Assembly: GCA_963846715.1 (NCBI GenBank)
Contig: CAWJXA010000001.1
Span: 1-64,000, forward strand
Length of the DNA: 64,000 bases
Reading direction: 5' to 3'
DNA from: Bog-257 sp963846715
GTDB lineage: Bacteria; Acidobacteriota; Terriglobia; Terriglobales; Acidobacteriaceae
Shown in pieces: positions 17,341 to 25,677 of this stretch (positions are counted from its first letter, which is position 1; every line of letters begins with the position of its first letter). The notes under the pieces were generated by a model. It saw only the letters and a list, made by a program, of their open reading frames with translations. It searched no databases and was not told where the DNA came from. A program made the translations under genes and the position numbers.

Positions 17341-19789
17341 CGGATTGCGGCTCATCGCCCTGGTTTATCTGGGAATTGGCATTTACGTCCTCTTGAGGCG
17401 TTGGACTGCGCCCAAGAGCACACACTTTTATGTCTTTTGCCTGGTTTCGTTCATCTTTTACTCATTCCATTACACCGGCAAACTGAATGACTTTGACTGG
17501 ATCGTTTACTGGTCCAACGTTGTGGCCTGGCTTTTGCAGCCGGCGCTGTTCCTGCACTTCTCGCTGACTTTCCCGGAACGCAAAGGCTTGTTAAACCGGC
17601 GACCCTGGCTGATTCCGGCCGTGTATCTGCCTGGCGCCATTCTGCTGGCTGCGCACATTTGCGCGATCTCCGTGCTGCAACCTAGTGAGGTGCTTCGCTG
17701 GAATCTGGACCGGCTGCAAATGTCGTACTTCGCCGCTTATTTCGTGCTGTCGGCGGCGGTTCTGTGGCACAGCTATCGTTATGCCGAGTCGGCGATCCTG
17801 CGGCAGCAGATGAAGTGGGTTACCCGCGGCACCATTCTGGCCGTCGCGCCGTTCACGCTCTTTTATGTCATCCCTTACTTGGCGGGAAGTCCGCCAACTT
17901 TAGGGATGAAGGTTTCGGTGTTATCGCTGGTATTTCTGCCACTGACATTTGGCTACGCCATCTTCCGCTATCGCTTGATGGATGTAGACCTCATCTTTAA
18001 GCGCGGCATGGCTTACACCATCGCGGCGGGCGCGATTACGGGCGCCTATTTCGCGGCGGTCGGCATTGCGTCTGAGATTTTTCATCAGAGATTCCCCAGT
18101 GTGGGCCCGATAGGACTGGTCGTCGCCATCGCGGTTACCGCATTGCTGTTCGATCCGTTCAAGAACTGGGTGCAGGACTACCTGGACAAGTTCTTCTACC
18201 GCAAGCGATACGATTACCGCAAAACCTTGACCGAGTTCGGCCGCGATCTCAATTCGGAGACCGATCTTGACAAGATGCTTACGTCAATCGTCGACCGGTT
18301 ATCGCGCACTCTGCTGGTAGACCGGCTGGCGATCTTTCTCTCCGATCCTGAACAGCCGGACCAGTTTTCGCTGGCCAAGTCGTACGGTATTTCGAATACC
18401 AGCGGACTTGACTTTGACTTCCTCCACGTCGAGCGGCCGGAGTGGCAATTGGGTCACCTGTTCTTCGACAACACCAACCAGGCAGTACGCGAGACTCGCA
18501 GTGCGCGCGACACCATCCGCCGGCTGGAACTGAACTATTACATTCCTTGCACTGTGATGAACCGCATGATCGCCGTTCTCGGCTTGGGCAAGACATCGGA
18601 AGGCGATTTTCTCTCCAGCGAAGACGTGCAATTGCTGGAAACTCTTGCCGGATACATCGGCATCGCAGTGCAGAACGCGCGCCTCTACAAGTCTTTGGAG
18701 CAGAAGGCTGGGCAGTACGAGCGCCTGAAGGAGTTCAACGAAAACATCGTCGAATCCATCAGCGTGGGCGTCCTGGCGGTCGACCTGGAAGATCGCATCG
18801 AGTCGTGGAACTCGCAGATGGAAGTGATGTACGCCTTGCCGCGCCTGCAAGCGCTCGGGCGTTCGTTGAGCGAAGTGCTGGCTCCAGCATTTCTGGAAGA
18901 GTATTACCGTGTGCGCCAGACGCCGGGTATTCACAACCTGTACAAGTTCCGCTTGGGAACGACAGCCGGTGACACCCGGGTAGCTAATATCGCGATCGCT
19001 CCGCTGGTTACTAAGGACTTCAGCGTCGTGGGCCGGCTGATCATCGTGGATGACATCACCGAGCGGATCGAGTTGGAGTCGCAGCTATCGCAGGCGGAAA
19101 AGCTCTCCTCGATTGGCTTGCTAGCGGCTGGGGTCGCGCACGAAGTAAACACTCCTTTGGCGGTTATCTCTTCTTATGCCCAAATGCTGGCCAAGCAAGT
19201 CCACGGAGATGAAAAGCAGTCCGGCCTGCTGGAGAAAATCACACGTCAGACCTTCCGCGCTTCCGAAATCGTCAACAGCTTGCTGAACTTCTCGCGTACC
19301 TCGAGCACCGAATTCAGCAATGTAGATCTGAATCGGGTGATCCAGGACACGCTGACTTTGCTGGACCACCAGTTCAAGACCGCGCGCATCAAGGTGCAAC
19401 CCGACCTGCAGCCAGAGTTGCCGCCCATCTACGGAAATACCGGAAAGCTGCAGCAAGTATTTCTCAACCTGTTCCTGAACGCCAAGGACGCTATGCCGGC
19501 AGGTGGAACTTTGAAGATCAGCACCTCCAATGGTCACCATGTGCAGGTGAAAGTAACGGACACGGGCACCGGCATCGCGCAGGAGCATATTCATCGTATC
19601 TACGACCCGTTCTTCACCACTAAGAACAAACCCAAGACTGGACACAGCGGGGGCACGGGCTTGGGACTGTCGGTGACGTACGGCATCATCCAGGAACACG
19701 CCGGGAAGATTCGCGTAGCCAGCGCTCCCGGCCAGGGTACGACTTTCATCATGGAGTTCCCCATGGTGAGAAAGGTGGTCAATGCCTGA
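17312..19789 (+). CDS. Sensor histidine kinase with membrane sensor, GAF and PAS regions
   Basis: As read, the 825-residue frame begins at a weak TTG inside the preceding gene, so its true N-terminus is probably the PDZ part upstream. It has about seven membrane helices (10-275), a GAF-like region (about 320-460) and a PAS-like region (about 470-590). HisKA follows with the phospho-accepting His in GVAHEVNTPLAV (residue about 610). The ATPase domain shows the N box NLFLNAKDAM, a G1 box with DTGTGI, and GTGLGLSVTYGI. Its stop overlaps the start of the response regulator gene, so the two form a two-component pair. Confidence 0.9.
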   Translation: MLPSDRSLYDGLRLIALVYLGIGIYVLLRRWTAPKSTHFYVFCLVSFIFYSFHYTGKLNDFDWIVYWSNVVAWLLQPALFLHFSLTFPERKGLLNRRPWLIPAVYLPGAILLAAHICAISVLQPSEVLRWNLDRLQMSYFAAYFVLSAAVLWHSYRYAESAILRQQMKWVTRGTILAVAPFTLFYVIPYLAGSPPTLGMKVSVLSLVFLPLTFGYAIFRYRLMDVDLIFKRGMAYTIAAGAITGAYFAAVGIASEIFHQRFPSVGPIGLVVAIAVTALLFDPFKNWVQDYLDKFFYRKRYDYRKTLTEFGRDLNSETDLDKMLTSIVDRLSRTLLVDRLAIFLSDPEQPDQFSLAKSYGISNTSGLDFDFLHVERPEWQLGHLFFDNTNQAVRETRSARDTIRRLELNYYIPCTVMNRMIAVLGLGKTSEGDFLSSEDVQLLETLAGYIGIAVQNARLYKSLEQKAGQYERLKEFNENIVESISVGVLAVDLEDRIESWNSQMEVMYALPRLQALGRSLSEVLAPAFLEEYYRVRQTPGIHNLYKFRLGTTAGDTRVANIAIAPLVTKDFSVVGRLIIVDDITERIELESQLSQAEKLSSIGLLAAGVAHEVNTPLAVISSYAQMLAKQVHGDEKQSGLLEKITRQTFRASEIVNSLLNFSRTSSTEFSNVDLNRVIQDTLTLLDHQFKTARIKVQPDLQPELPPIYGNTGKLQQVFLNLFLNAKDAMPAGGTLKISTSNGHHVQVKVTDTGTGIAQEHIHRIYDPFFTTKNKPKTGHSGGTGLGLSVTYGIIQEHAGKIRVASAPGQGTTFIMEFPMVRKVVNA

Positions 19790-21227
19790 AGTAGCAATTA
19801 GTCGCATGGCAACAGGTCGTGATGACATGGCGTCCGCAAGCTCCGTGTTGATCATCGACGACGAAGCCGCCATCCGGGAGTCGCTGCAAACTCTGCTGGA
19901 GTTTGAAGGCTATACCGTGGAGATAGCCAACGATGGCATGGAGGGCCTGGCTCGCATCGCAGAGCATCCTTTCGACCTGGTGCTGCTGGATTTCGCCCTG
20001 CCGGAGCGTAATGGCATCGCCATCCTGCACGATATCCGCGAGCGGGATTCTGAGCTGCCGGTCATCATGATCACGGCCTACGGCACCGTGGAGAACGCCG
20101 TGAACGCCATGCAGGCCGGGGCCACCAACTTCATCCAGAAGCCTTGGGACAACGAGAAATTGCTGGCCGACGTGCGCACTGCGGTCGGCCGACGGCGCGC
20201 CGAAGAAGAAGTCATCCAACTGAAGCGCGCCCTCAAGCAGCGCTACAACTTTGAGCACATCATCGGCAAGAGCGAGCCGATGCTACGCATCTTTGACCTG
20301 GTGGCGCAAGTCGCACCGAGCCGCTCTACAGTATTGTTGCAAGGCGAAAGCGGCACGGGCAAAGAGCTCATCGCTAAAGCTATCCACATGAACTCGACGC
20401 GCCGCGACCGTGCATTCGTCCCCGTGAACACCGGTTCCATGCCGGCTGACCTGCTGGAGTCGACACTGTTTGGTCATGTCAAAGGCGCGTTCACCAGCGC
20501 TATCGCGAGCAAGAAAGGCCTTTTCGAAGTAGCCGATCGCGGGACACTTTTCCTGGACGAGATCGGCACCATGAATCTGGAGACGCAGGCCAAAATCCTG
20601 CGCGTGCTGCAGGACCGCAAGTTCATGCACCTGGGCGGCGTCAGCGAGATACAGGTAGACGTGCGCATTATCGCCGCCACGAATGTCAACCTCCAGCAAC
20701 AAGTGAAGGAAGGAAAGTTCCGCGACGACCTCTTCTACCGTCTCAACGTGATCACCATTGACCTGCCGCCGTTGCGGCAGCGGAAGAACGATATTCCGAT
20801 CCTGGTACAGTATTTCATCGCCAAGTTTGCCGAGGAGAATGAACGGCTTCCGCTGCGCACCACTCCCGAGGCCATGCGGCCGTTGTTGGACTACGACTGG
20901 CCGGGCAACGTGCGTGAACTGGAAAACGTGATCGAACGTGCCGTGGTACTGGCGACCGGACCCAACCTGACCCCCGATTTGCTGCCAGAAAACGTAATCG
21001 GCCGCGGCGGCAAGTTCGCCATCATGGAACACCACCCAGACGCGTCGCTGTTCGAAATCATTGAGGACTGCGAGCGCCGCGTGATTGCCGATATGCTGGA
21101 AAAGTGCGGCTGGAACCAGACCGAAGCCGCCGACCGCTTCCGCATTCCGCTGTCCACTCTGAACCAGAAGATCAAGCGGCTGAGTATTGAGATCAAGAAG
21201 AAGAATCGAGAGAACGGGAACAGCTAG
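19782..21227 (+). CDS. NtrC-family sigma-54-dependent response regulator
   Basis: The 481-residue protein has a receiver domain (about 21-135, phospho-acceptor Asp about 70 in VLLDFALPERNG, preceded by the acidic pair IIDDE). An AAA+ sigma-54 activation domain follows with Walker A GESGTGKE and Walker B GTLFLDEIG. A Fis-type helix-turn-helix (WNQTEAADRFRIPLSTLNQK) is at the C-terminus. The sigma-54 contact loop reads GAFTSA rather than the consensus GAFTGA; this variant is familiar from active members. The ATG at 19782 overlaps the kinase gene by eight bases, implying translational coupling. Confidence 0.93.
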   Translation: MPEVAISRMATGRDDMASASSVLIIDDEAAIRESLQTLLEFEGYTVEIANDGMEGLARIAEHPFDLVLLDFALPERNGIAILHDIRERDSELPVIMITAYGTVENAVNAMQAGATNFIQKPWDNEKLLADVRTAVGRRRAEEEVIQLKRALKQRYNFEHIIGKSEPMLRIFDLVAQVAPSRSTVLLQGESGTGKELIAKAIHMNSTRRDRAFVPVNTGSMPADLLESTLFGHVKGAFTSAIASKKGLFEVADRGTLFLDEIGTMNLETQAKILRVLQDRKFMHLGGVSEIQVDVRIIAATNVNLQQQVKEGKFRDDLFYRLNVITIDLPPLRQRKNDIPILVQYFIAKFAEENERLPLRTTPEAMRPLLDYDWPGNVRELENVIERAVVLATGPNLTPDLLPENVIGRGGKFAIMEHHPDASLFEIIEDCERRVIADMLEKCGWNQTEAADRFRIPLSTLNQKIKRLSIEIKKKNRENGNS

Positions 21228-21263
21228 TACAAAGGCCGCTCCAGCCGATCTGCTCTTCCCTGC

Positions 21264-23474
21264 TTATCTCCCGATGAGTGCCTCCAGTCTCGACAGACGC
21301 TGCTGAAACTCTAAGTTTTGTGTCTGTAACGATTCGATCTGCCCCTGCTGTGCCTTGATCACGTCCTGCTGCGCCGCGACTACCGCGTGCTGCTTCTGCA
21401 ATTCGTTCAGCAGCATGGGCGCGAGGTACTGATACTTCACCGTGTAGGGCTGGCCATCTTTGTCGTAGGCCACCATGTCGGGATACACCTTCGCCACTTC
21501 TTCCGCGATTAGTCCGTATTGCGGCTGGTGCGAGCCATCGTCATACTGCGGCTTGTAGAAGAAGGTCACCGGACGCAACTGGAATAGTCGGCTGCTGCTG
21601 TCGCCCATGTCGGCAATCTGCTGCTTGAAGCGGCGAGAAGAGACGACACAACTGGTCACTGGCGTTGTTCCAAACAGCGTTCCATTTTGATCGACGCAAA
21701 CCGCTTGAAAAGGTGGGCTTGGAGTGGCGGTCGAACCGTAGATGCCCGCGATGTAAGCGGAGGTCTGGGGACCTGTGCCCCCACCAGGGCCCCCGATGCG
21801 GATCGCGTTGCTCTCCGTACCGGAGATGGGGCCTGGATTGCCAATGTAGATGTCGTTGCTGCCAGTGGTGTTGTTGAAGCCAGCCTGGTAGCCGTAGAAG
21901 GTGTTGTTGCCAGGAGTATCAGGGCCGCTGGTATTATAGCCAGCCTGATAACCGTAGAAGCTATTGTCGGAGCCCCAGTTGTTGTGATAACCCGCCTGGT
22001 AGCCAGTGTATGTATTCAAGCCCGCTTTGTTTGGAATATTACTAACGCCGGCCCCCACTCCAATAAATAGATTGCCTTCAAAGGCGTCAATGTAGCCCAG
22101 GTCCAATACGACGCTTCCTCCAATCGCGTAAGTATAGTCACTGTTTACAAAAGTCGCCTCGAGCGTTCCCGCGAGAGTTCCGTTTCCACTAATATTGAAG
22201 TTTGCATCAGGCTGCTGCGACGTCCCATTCGCAATGTAATACGGCGAGCCGGGCCCAGATACCACCCCAGTTAGGTTCGACCCGTCACCGTAATAGACAT
22301 TTGATATGTTCGACAGGGTTACCGCATGATGGTATGTTCCGCTAAATTGGGAACTTCCCAAACTGCCGCTCAAGTTCGAGAACAAAATGCCTGTCAGTCC
22401 CGCGCCGCTACCTGTGAACGTACCGAGCGCGTTGACGTTACCGTTGCCGTCCACGGAGAACTTTTCTGCTCCGTTATTCTGTCCGCTCAGGATCTTGCCG
22501 CCCGCTCCGTTGTTAAACACTGCTGCGATCCCCGTTGGACTGGCGACGGACGCGCTCACTCCGACGGTGCTGCCGTGAGTCGCTGTGGACAGCCCTCGCA
22601 CACCGGTTCCACTGATGCTACTCACATATCCCTTCAACCCATAGGTGTATCCCGACGTGGCCGTGGCAAAACCCACCAGTCCGACGCCCATGGTGCTGTC
22701 CGAAACGCCCTCTATACCATAGCCCTGCGCCGAGGGCGAAAAGGCATGGCCAAAAATGGCTACGCCGTCTCCGGGAATGTTGCCCACTACCGCATTCGTG
22801 TAGTTTGCGCTTGAAGTGGTAGCGCTGATTCCGTATCCGGTTCCATTTTGCGTGACCCCCACGATCGGCGCGCTGGTCGAACCGCTGAAGTTGGTCGGGC
22901 CCTGACTGGCGATCAACTTGGACGGTGCCTTGTTATTACCTGGCCCCGACGCCTGCTGGGCGGAGCCAGAGCCGGAGTTGGAGGCGACGCAAGCGGCCGA
23001 GTTGGTTGAGTTCAAGTCTTTCGCCAGCACGAAGTCGGAGATACTTTTGCCTGCCAGCGTTTCCGCTTCATGCGCTTTGAACGCATACGGTACACTCACC
23101 AGCAGCACGCGCGGATCCTCAGCTTGTCCTTGCACCTGCACTCCTAACCAGCGCTGCTCCTGCTGCGAGAACAGATCGCTCGGCAAACCTGTTGCTGTCG
23201 TACTTCCCAGAAGCACGCTGTACTGGCCACTGGCGTCGGGCGTGACGTTCTGCGTTTCAATCCAAACCGGCGCACCGCCGTTCTGCAGCTTATAGATGGC
23301 GAACGTGACCCCGACAGTCGCAGATGCGATCGGCATGGTCTCTGCATCCTTCAGAGTTCCGCTATAGCGGATGAGATTGGGAACGGAGGGCGCCAATGTT
23401 TGTTGTGCCGAACTAACGGAGACCAACAACAAGGTACAGAGGAGAACAGAGATACTGGTGCTGACGCAGCGCAT
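21264..23474 (-). CDS. Exported protein with C-terminal endosialidase-type chaperone (Peptidase S74) domain
   Basis: I chose ATG 23474 (MRCVSTSISVLL) since it opens a signal peptide ending VSSAQQ and has GGAGCG upstream; the frame extends to 23618. After an N-terminal beta-rich domain (about 25-160, with LIRYSGTLKDAETMPI) comes a long Gly/Ser/Thr/Asn-rich repetitive stalk with repeated YxGYQAGYNN-like units (for example FYGYQAGYNTSGPD). The C-terminus has the S74 intramolecular chaperone pattern SSRRFKQQI, FQLRPVTFFYKP, YGLIAEEVAKVYPDMV, and ends in a coiled coil. In phage tail spikes this domain trimerises the fibre and cleaves itself off. Here a surface fibre or adhesin is likely, though this is inference. 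Confidence 0.82.
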   Translation of the reverse strand: MRCVSTSISVLLCTLLLVSVSSAQQTLAPSVPNLIRYSGTLKDAETMPIASATVGVTFAIYKLQNGGAPVWIETQNVTPDASGQYSVLLGSTTATGLPSDLFSQQEQRWLGVQVQGQAEDPRVLLVSVPYAFKAHEAETLAGKSISDFVLAKDLNSTNSAACVASNSGSGSAQQASGPGNNKAPSKLIASQGPTNFSGSTSAPIVGVTQNGTGYGISATTSSANYTNAVVGNIPGDGVAIFGHAFSPSAQGYGIEGVSDSTMGVGLVGFATATSGYTYGLKGYVSSISGTGVRGLSTATHGSTVGVSASVASPTGIAAVFNNGAGGKILSGQNNGAEKFSVDGNGNVNALGTFTGSGAGLTGILFSNLSGSLGSSQFSGTYHHAVTLSNISNVYYGDGSNLTGVVSGPGSPYYIANGTSQQPDANFNISGNGTLAGTLEATFVNSDYTYAIGGSVVLDLGYIDAFEGNLFIGVGAGVSNIPNKAGLNTYTGYQAGYHNNWGSDNSFYGYQAGYNTSGPDTPGNNTFYGYQAGFNNTTGSNDIYIGNPGPISGTESNAIRIGGPGGGTGPQTSAYIAGIYGSTATPSPPFQAVCVDQNGTLFGTTPVTSCVVSSRRFKQQIADMGDSSSRLFQLRPVTFFYKPQYDDGSHQPQYGLIAEEVAKVYPDMVAYDKDGQPYTVKYQYLAPMLLNELQKQHAVVAAQQDVIKAQQGQIESLQTQNLEFQQRLSRLEALIGR

Positions 23475-23603
23475 GAGGCGCTCCTTTCGGACAGAGAACT
23501 CTGGGAATAGATGCAGCTTGGCCGAGTTGTTCGGAATTCTACTCCCTGCGCACTCAGCCGAGGCACGCGAAAAAAATGCCGAAGGACATCCATCACACCT
23601 AGA

Positions 23604-23619
23604 CGTGAGATAGATCACA
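23604..23619. promoter_or_regulatory. CRP/FNR-like binding site
   Basis: CGTGA-GATAGA-TCACA matches the CRP consensus TGTGA-N6-TCACA with one mismatch. It sits between two divergent genes, 65 bases before the plus-strand ATG at 23684 and about 130 bases from the minus-strand start at 23474. No CRP-family gene is in the window. Confidence 0.4.
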
Positions 23620-23683
23620 GCCGGGTTGTGCGTCCAGAGGACACAATCTCAGCAGGATCGAGGCACGGCCGTTGGAGGTAGCT

Positions 23684-24076
23684 ATGTCGGAAGACAAACG
23701 CGATGTTTTGGAGGTTTTGCGGTACGAGCTCAATTTCCTTGAACAAGGTGGGTATGGGAATTGGTACAGCACGCCGTGGGGGCCTGCTTCCATCTTCCAG
23801 GACTCACTAACCTGTCCCAATCATGGGGACCCGACCCGTCCCCACGCTTGCCATGAGTGTCTGCTTTACGACTTTGTACCTGAGGAATACCGCACGGAAG
23901 ATGTTCCCTGCCACCACATCCCGCTGAATCGTCAGGGAGTTACAGTTGCAACGCCAAATCAGACCGAGGAGGAGTTGCGGGAGAACGTAAAGCACTGGCT
24001 AAAACGCACGATCGCGAGGATTGAGGCAGACCGTGCCAAGCAGCAGGCGGATCTCGCCACCCAAAAGGCCGGATAG
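23684..24076 (+). CDS. Conserved-looking small Cys/His-rich protein of unknown function
   Basis: ATG 23684 is chosen because GGAGGT lies just upstream; an in-frame start at 23672 lacks a site. The 130-residue protein has an N-terminal helix, an aromatic stretch (GGYGNWYSTPWGP), and a central cluster CPNH...HACHEC...CHHIP. Those Cys and His residues could bind a metal. A charged C-terminal helix (about 95-130) follows. I do not recognise the family. Confidence 0.75.
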   Translation: MSEDKRDVLEVLRYELNFLEQGGYGNWYSTPWGPASIFQDSLTCPNHGDPTRPHACHECLLYDFVPEEYRTEDVPCHHIPLNRQGVTVATPNQTEEELRENVKHWLKRTIARIEADRAKQQADLATQKAG

Positions 24077-24245
24077 CCGGTCCTCGGGTCACGCGGCTCG
24101 CCAATTTGTGTTGCCCGTTTCTTTCAGCGGTTCAAGTCCGTCCCATTTCGGAACCGAAACTCGAGAGAATCTTCTTTTCGCGCAGATTCTCCTACCGGTT
24201 TACAGATAGAATGCGGCATCGGGCCAGCGCCTGCCGGAGCACGCC

Positions 24246-24770
24246 ATGAGACGGAGTTTCGCTTCCCTCGATCCCCAGGAAGCCCTTCACGTAGCTATCT
24301 TCATCGAAGAACGCAATGCGGAGTTGTACCACCGCTTCGCGGAAATGTTCGTCGAGTTTCGCGACAGCGAATCGCTGGAAATCGCCAGTGTCTTCTGGGA
24401 GATGGCAGCAGAAGAAAACCAGCACAGCTCGCTGTTGCAAACCAAATATATGGAGCAGTATGGCAGTTCACGTTGTGCCCTGACCGAAGAAGATCTGGTC
24501 GAGTGGATCGAGGTCCCCAAGTTGGAGGACGGAGACATCTTCGCGCCAACACCCGAAGGCAGCAAAAGCAACGTGCGGGAGCGCGCCTTGAGGGTCGCTC
24601 TTAAGGCGGAGATGGGAGCCCAGCGGTATTATTCCGACCTGATGCAGAACACGCAGGAGGGACCGCTGCACCGACTCTATCGCGAACTAGCAGAGATGGA
24701 AGACAGTCACGCGGCTTACATTCAGAGCAAACTCGTTCCCCATCCCACCAATGACAAGAAAACAAACTAG
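24246..24770 (+). CDS. Ferritin-like (rubrerythrin-type) di-iron protein
   Basis: The 174-residue protein is four-helical with carboxylate/His motifs expected for a ferritin-like site: EERNAELYHRFAE in helix 1, AAEENQHSSLL in helix 2, ALKAEMGAQRYYSDL in helix 3 and ELAEMEDSHAAYI in helix 4. It lacks the C-terminal rubredoxin-like Cys4 domain of classical rubrerythrin, so it is the erythrin/ferritin-like type. Likely roles are peroxide reduction or iron handling. The ATG at 24246 follows GGAG. Confidence 0.8.
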   Translation: MRRSFASLDPQEALHVAIFIEERNAELYHRFAEMFVEFRDSESLEIASVFWEMAAEENQHSSLLQTKYMEQYGSSRCALTEEDLVEWIEVPKLEDGDIFAPTPEGSKSNVRERALRVALKAEMGAQRYYSDLMQNTQEGPLHRLYRELAEMEDSHAAYIQSKLVPHPTNDKKTN

Positions 24771-24784
24771 CAACTAGCTTCGAG

Positions 24785-24806
24785 CTATCAGCCGTCAGCT
24801 GTCAGT
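24785..24806. repeat. Degenerate heptad repeat
   Basis: Three imperfect seven-base units (GCTATCA GCCGTCA GCTGTCA) just after the rubrerythrin-like gene. Related heptads lie at 27703-27726, 49798-49860, 54499-54528, 62190-62236 and 63911-63992. Confidence 0.6.
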
Positions 24807-24852
24807 AAAAGACAGCAACAACTCGAACTCATCTCGCAAATTGGTTTGTATC

Positions 24853-24973
24853 AGGGCGTGGCTTTCAGCCATGCCCTAAAGGTGCCTTTCTGATTGGGCT
24901 TTGAGCCCCTGTCTTCAGCGGCTGAAGCCGCTGGTCTTAGGCCGCCGTTCCGGCACGACTGGAAAGTCGTGCC
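24853..24973. repeat. Array of three intergenic palindromes
   Basis: The clear hairpins are AGGGCGTGGCT-TTC-AGCCATGCCCT (24853-24877, one mismatch), CAGCGGCT-GA-AGCCGCTG (24916-24933) and GGCACGACT-GGAA-AGTCGTGCC (24952-24973). A smaller GGGCT/AGCCC hairpin lies between the first two. The array lies between convergent genes and resembles the array at 27463-27590. Confidence 0.75.
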
Positions 24974-25043
24974 CTGGTACAAATCTGATCTGCCGCTATT
25001 TGTGAGACCAATTCTAGTGGCAAGCAATCGCGTTCGACTCATC

Positions 25044-25543
25044 CTACGGCTTGCTCAGGTCCTGGGGAAACGATTTGAATTCCACGTGGCGTTGAGTGGT
25101 TTTGTCCTTGCTGCCGGCATCCGTGGCGTGCTGCACCAGCGAGCCTTTGATTATGCGGTAATCTTCCTGGCCGTAGTGCTTGCCAGGAGTAATTGTGATT
25201 ACCCCATTGAAGTCATACCAGACGCCATGCACTGTCTTGGTATTGAATGACAGGTGATCGCCCGCAAGGCTGGCCTTGTCGAAGAACTGGTCAATGAACT
25301 GACCCTTGTCGCTATCCGCGTCACCGAATCGCGAGATGTAGCCGGACACTTTGCCATCTTCCACGGTGAGTTGCACAAACTCGCCGTCGCGCAAGAAAGA
25401 GTACATCCCCGAGGGTCGTCGGCGGGAGCAGAAGGCGTTGCGGTTTGCTGGAGAGTCGATGCCGGAAAAGTCAGGGGCACGGCCAGCGCAAAAAGGGTAA
25501 GCGAGCCAATCAAGGCCGCCAACATCACACATCTCCGGATCAT
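25044..25543 (-). pseudogene. Exported protein of unknown function, interrupted by a one-base frameshift
   Basis: An N-terminal signal peptide (MIRRCVMLAALIGSLTLFAL) starts at ATG 25543 behind GGGGAG and runs to SAPADDPRG in one frame. The rest (MYSFLRDGEFVQLTVEDGKV to the stop at 25044) is in another frame. Adding one base to the run of four C at 25407-25410 (G on the coding strand) joins them as DDPRG-MYSFLRDGEF. The mature domain of about 120 residues has alternating beta-like segments (VSGYISRFGDADSDKGQFID, VHGVWYDFNGVITI). No function is recognised. It could be an intact gene hidden by a sequence error. Confidence 0.75.
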
Positions 25544-25643
25544 GTTGTCTCCCCGTGTTGATCCATCATTGCACGCCCCCAAAGGTTAACGAAACAGTAA
25601 CTTTTGCATCGTGACCAGACCCGCCAAGTCCGCCGTTTTCCGC

Positions 25644-25649
25644 TATAAT
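25644..25649 (+). promoter_or_regulatory. Possible -10 box of the TonB-like gene
   Basis: TATAAT stands 29 bases before the ATG at 25678, leaving a short leader with GAGG as ribosome binding site. No convincing -35 box is present. Confidence 0.35.
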
Positions 25650-25677
25650 CCGAGTACCTGCTCCACGGTTGAGGATA

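Noticed and set aside
24853..24973. CRISPR array or attenuator
   Set aside because: The units are palindromes of different sequence without regular repeats and spacers, and they lie after gene ends rather than before a biosynthetic operon.
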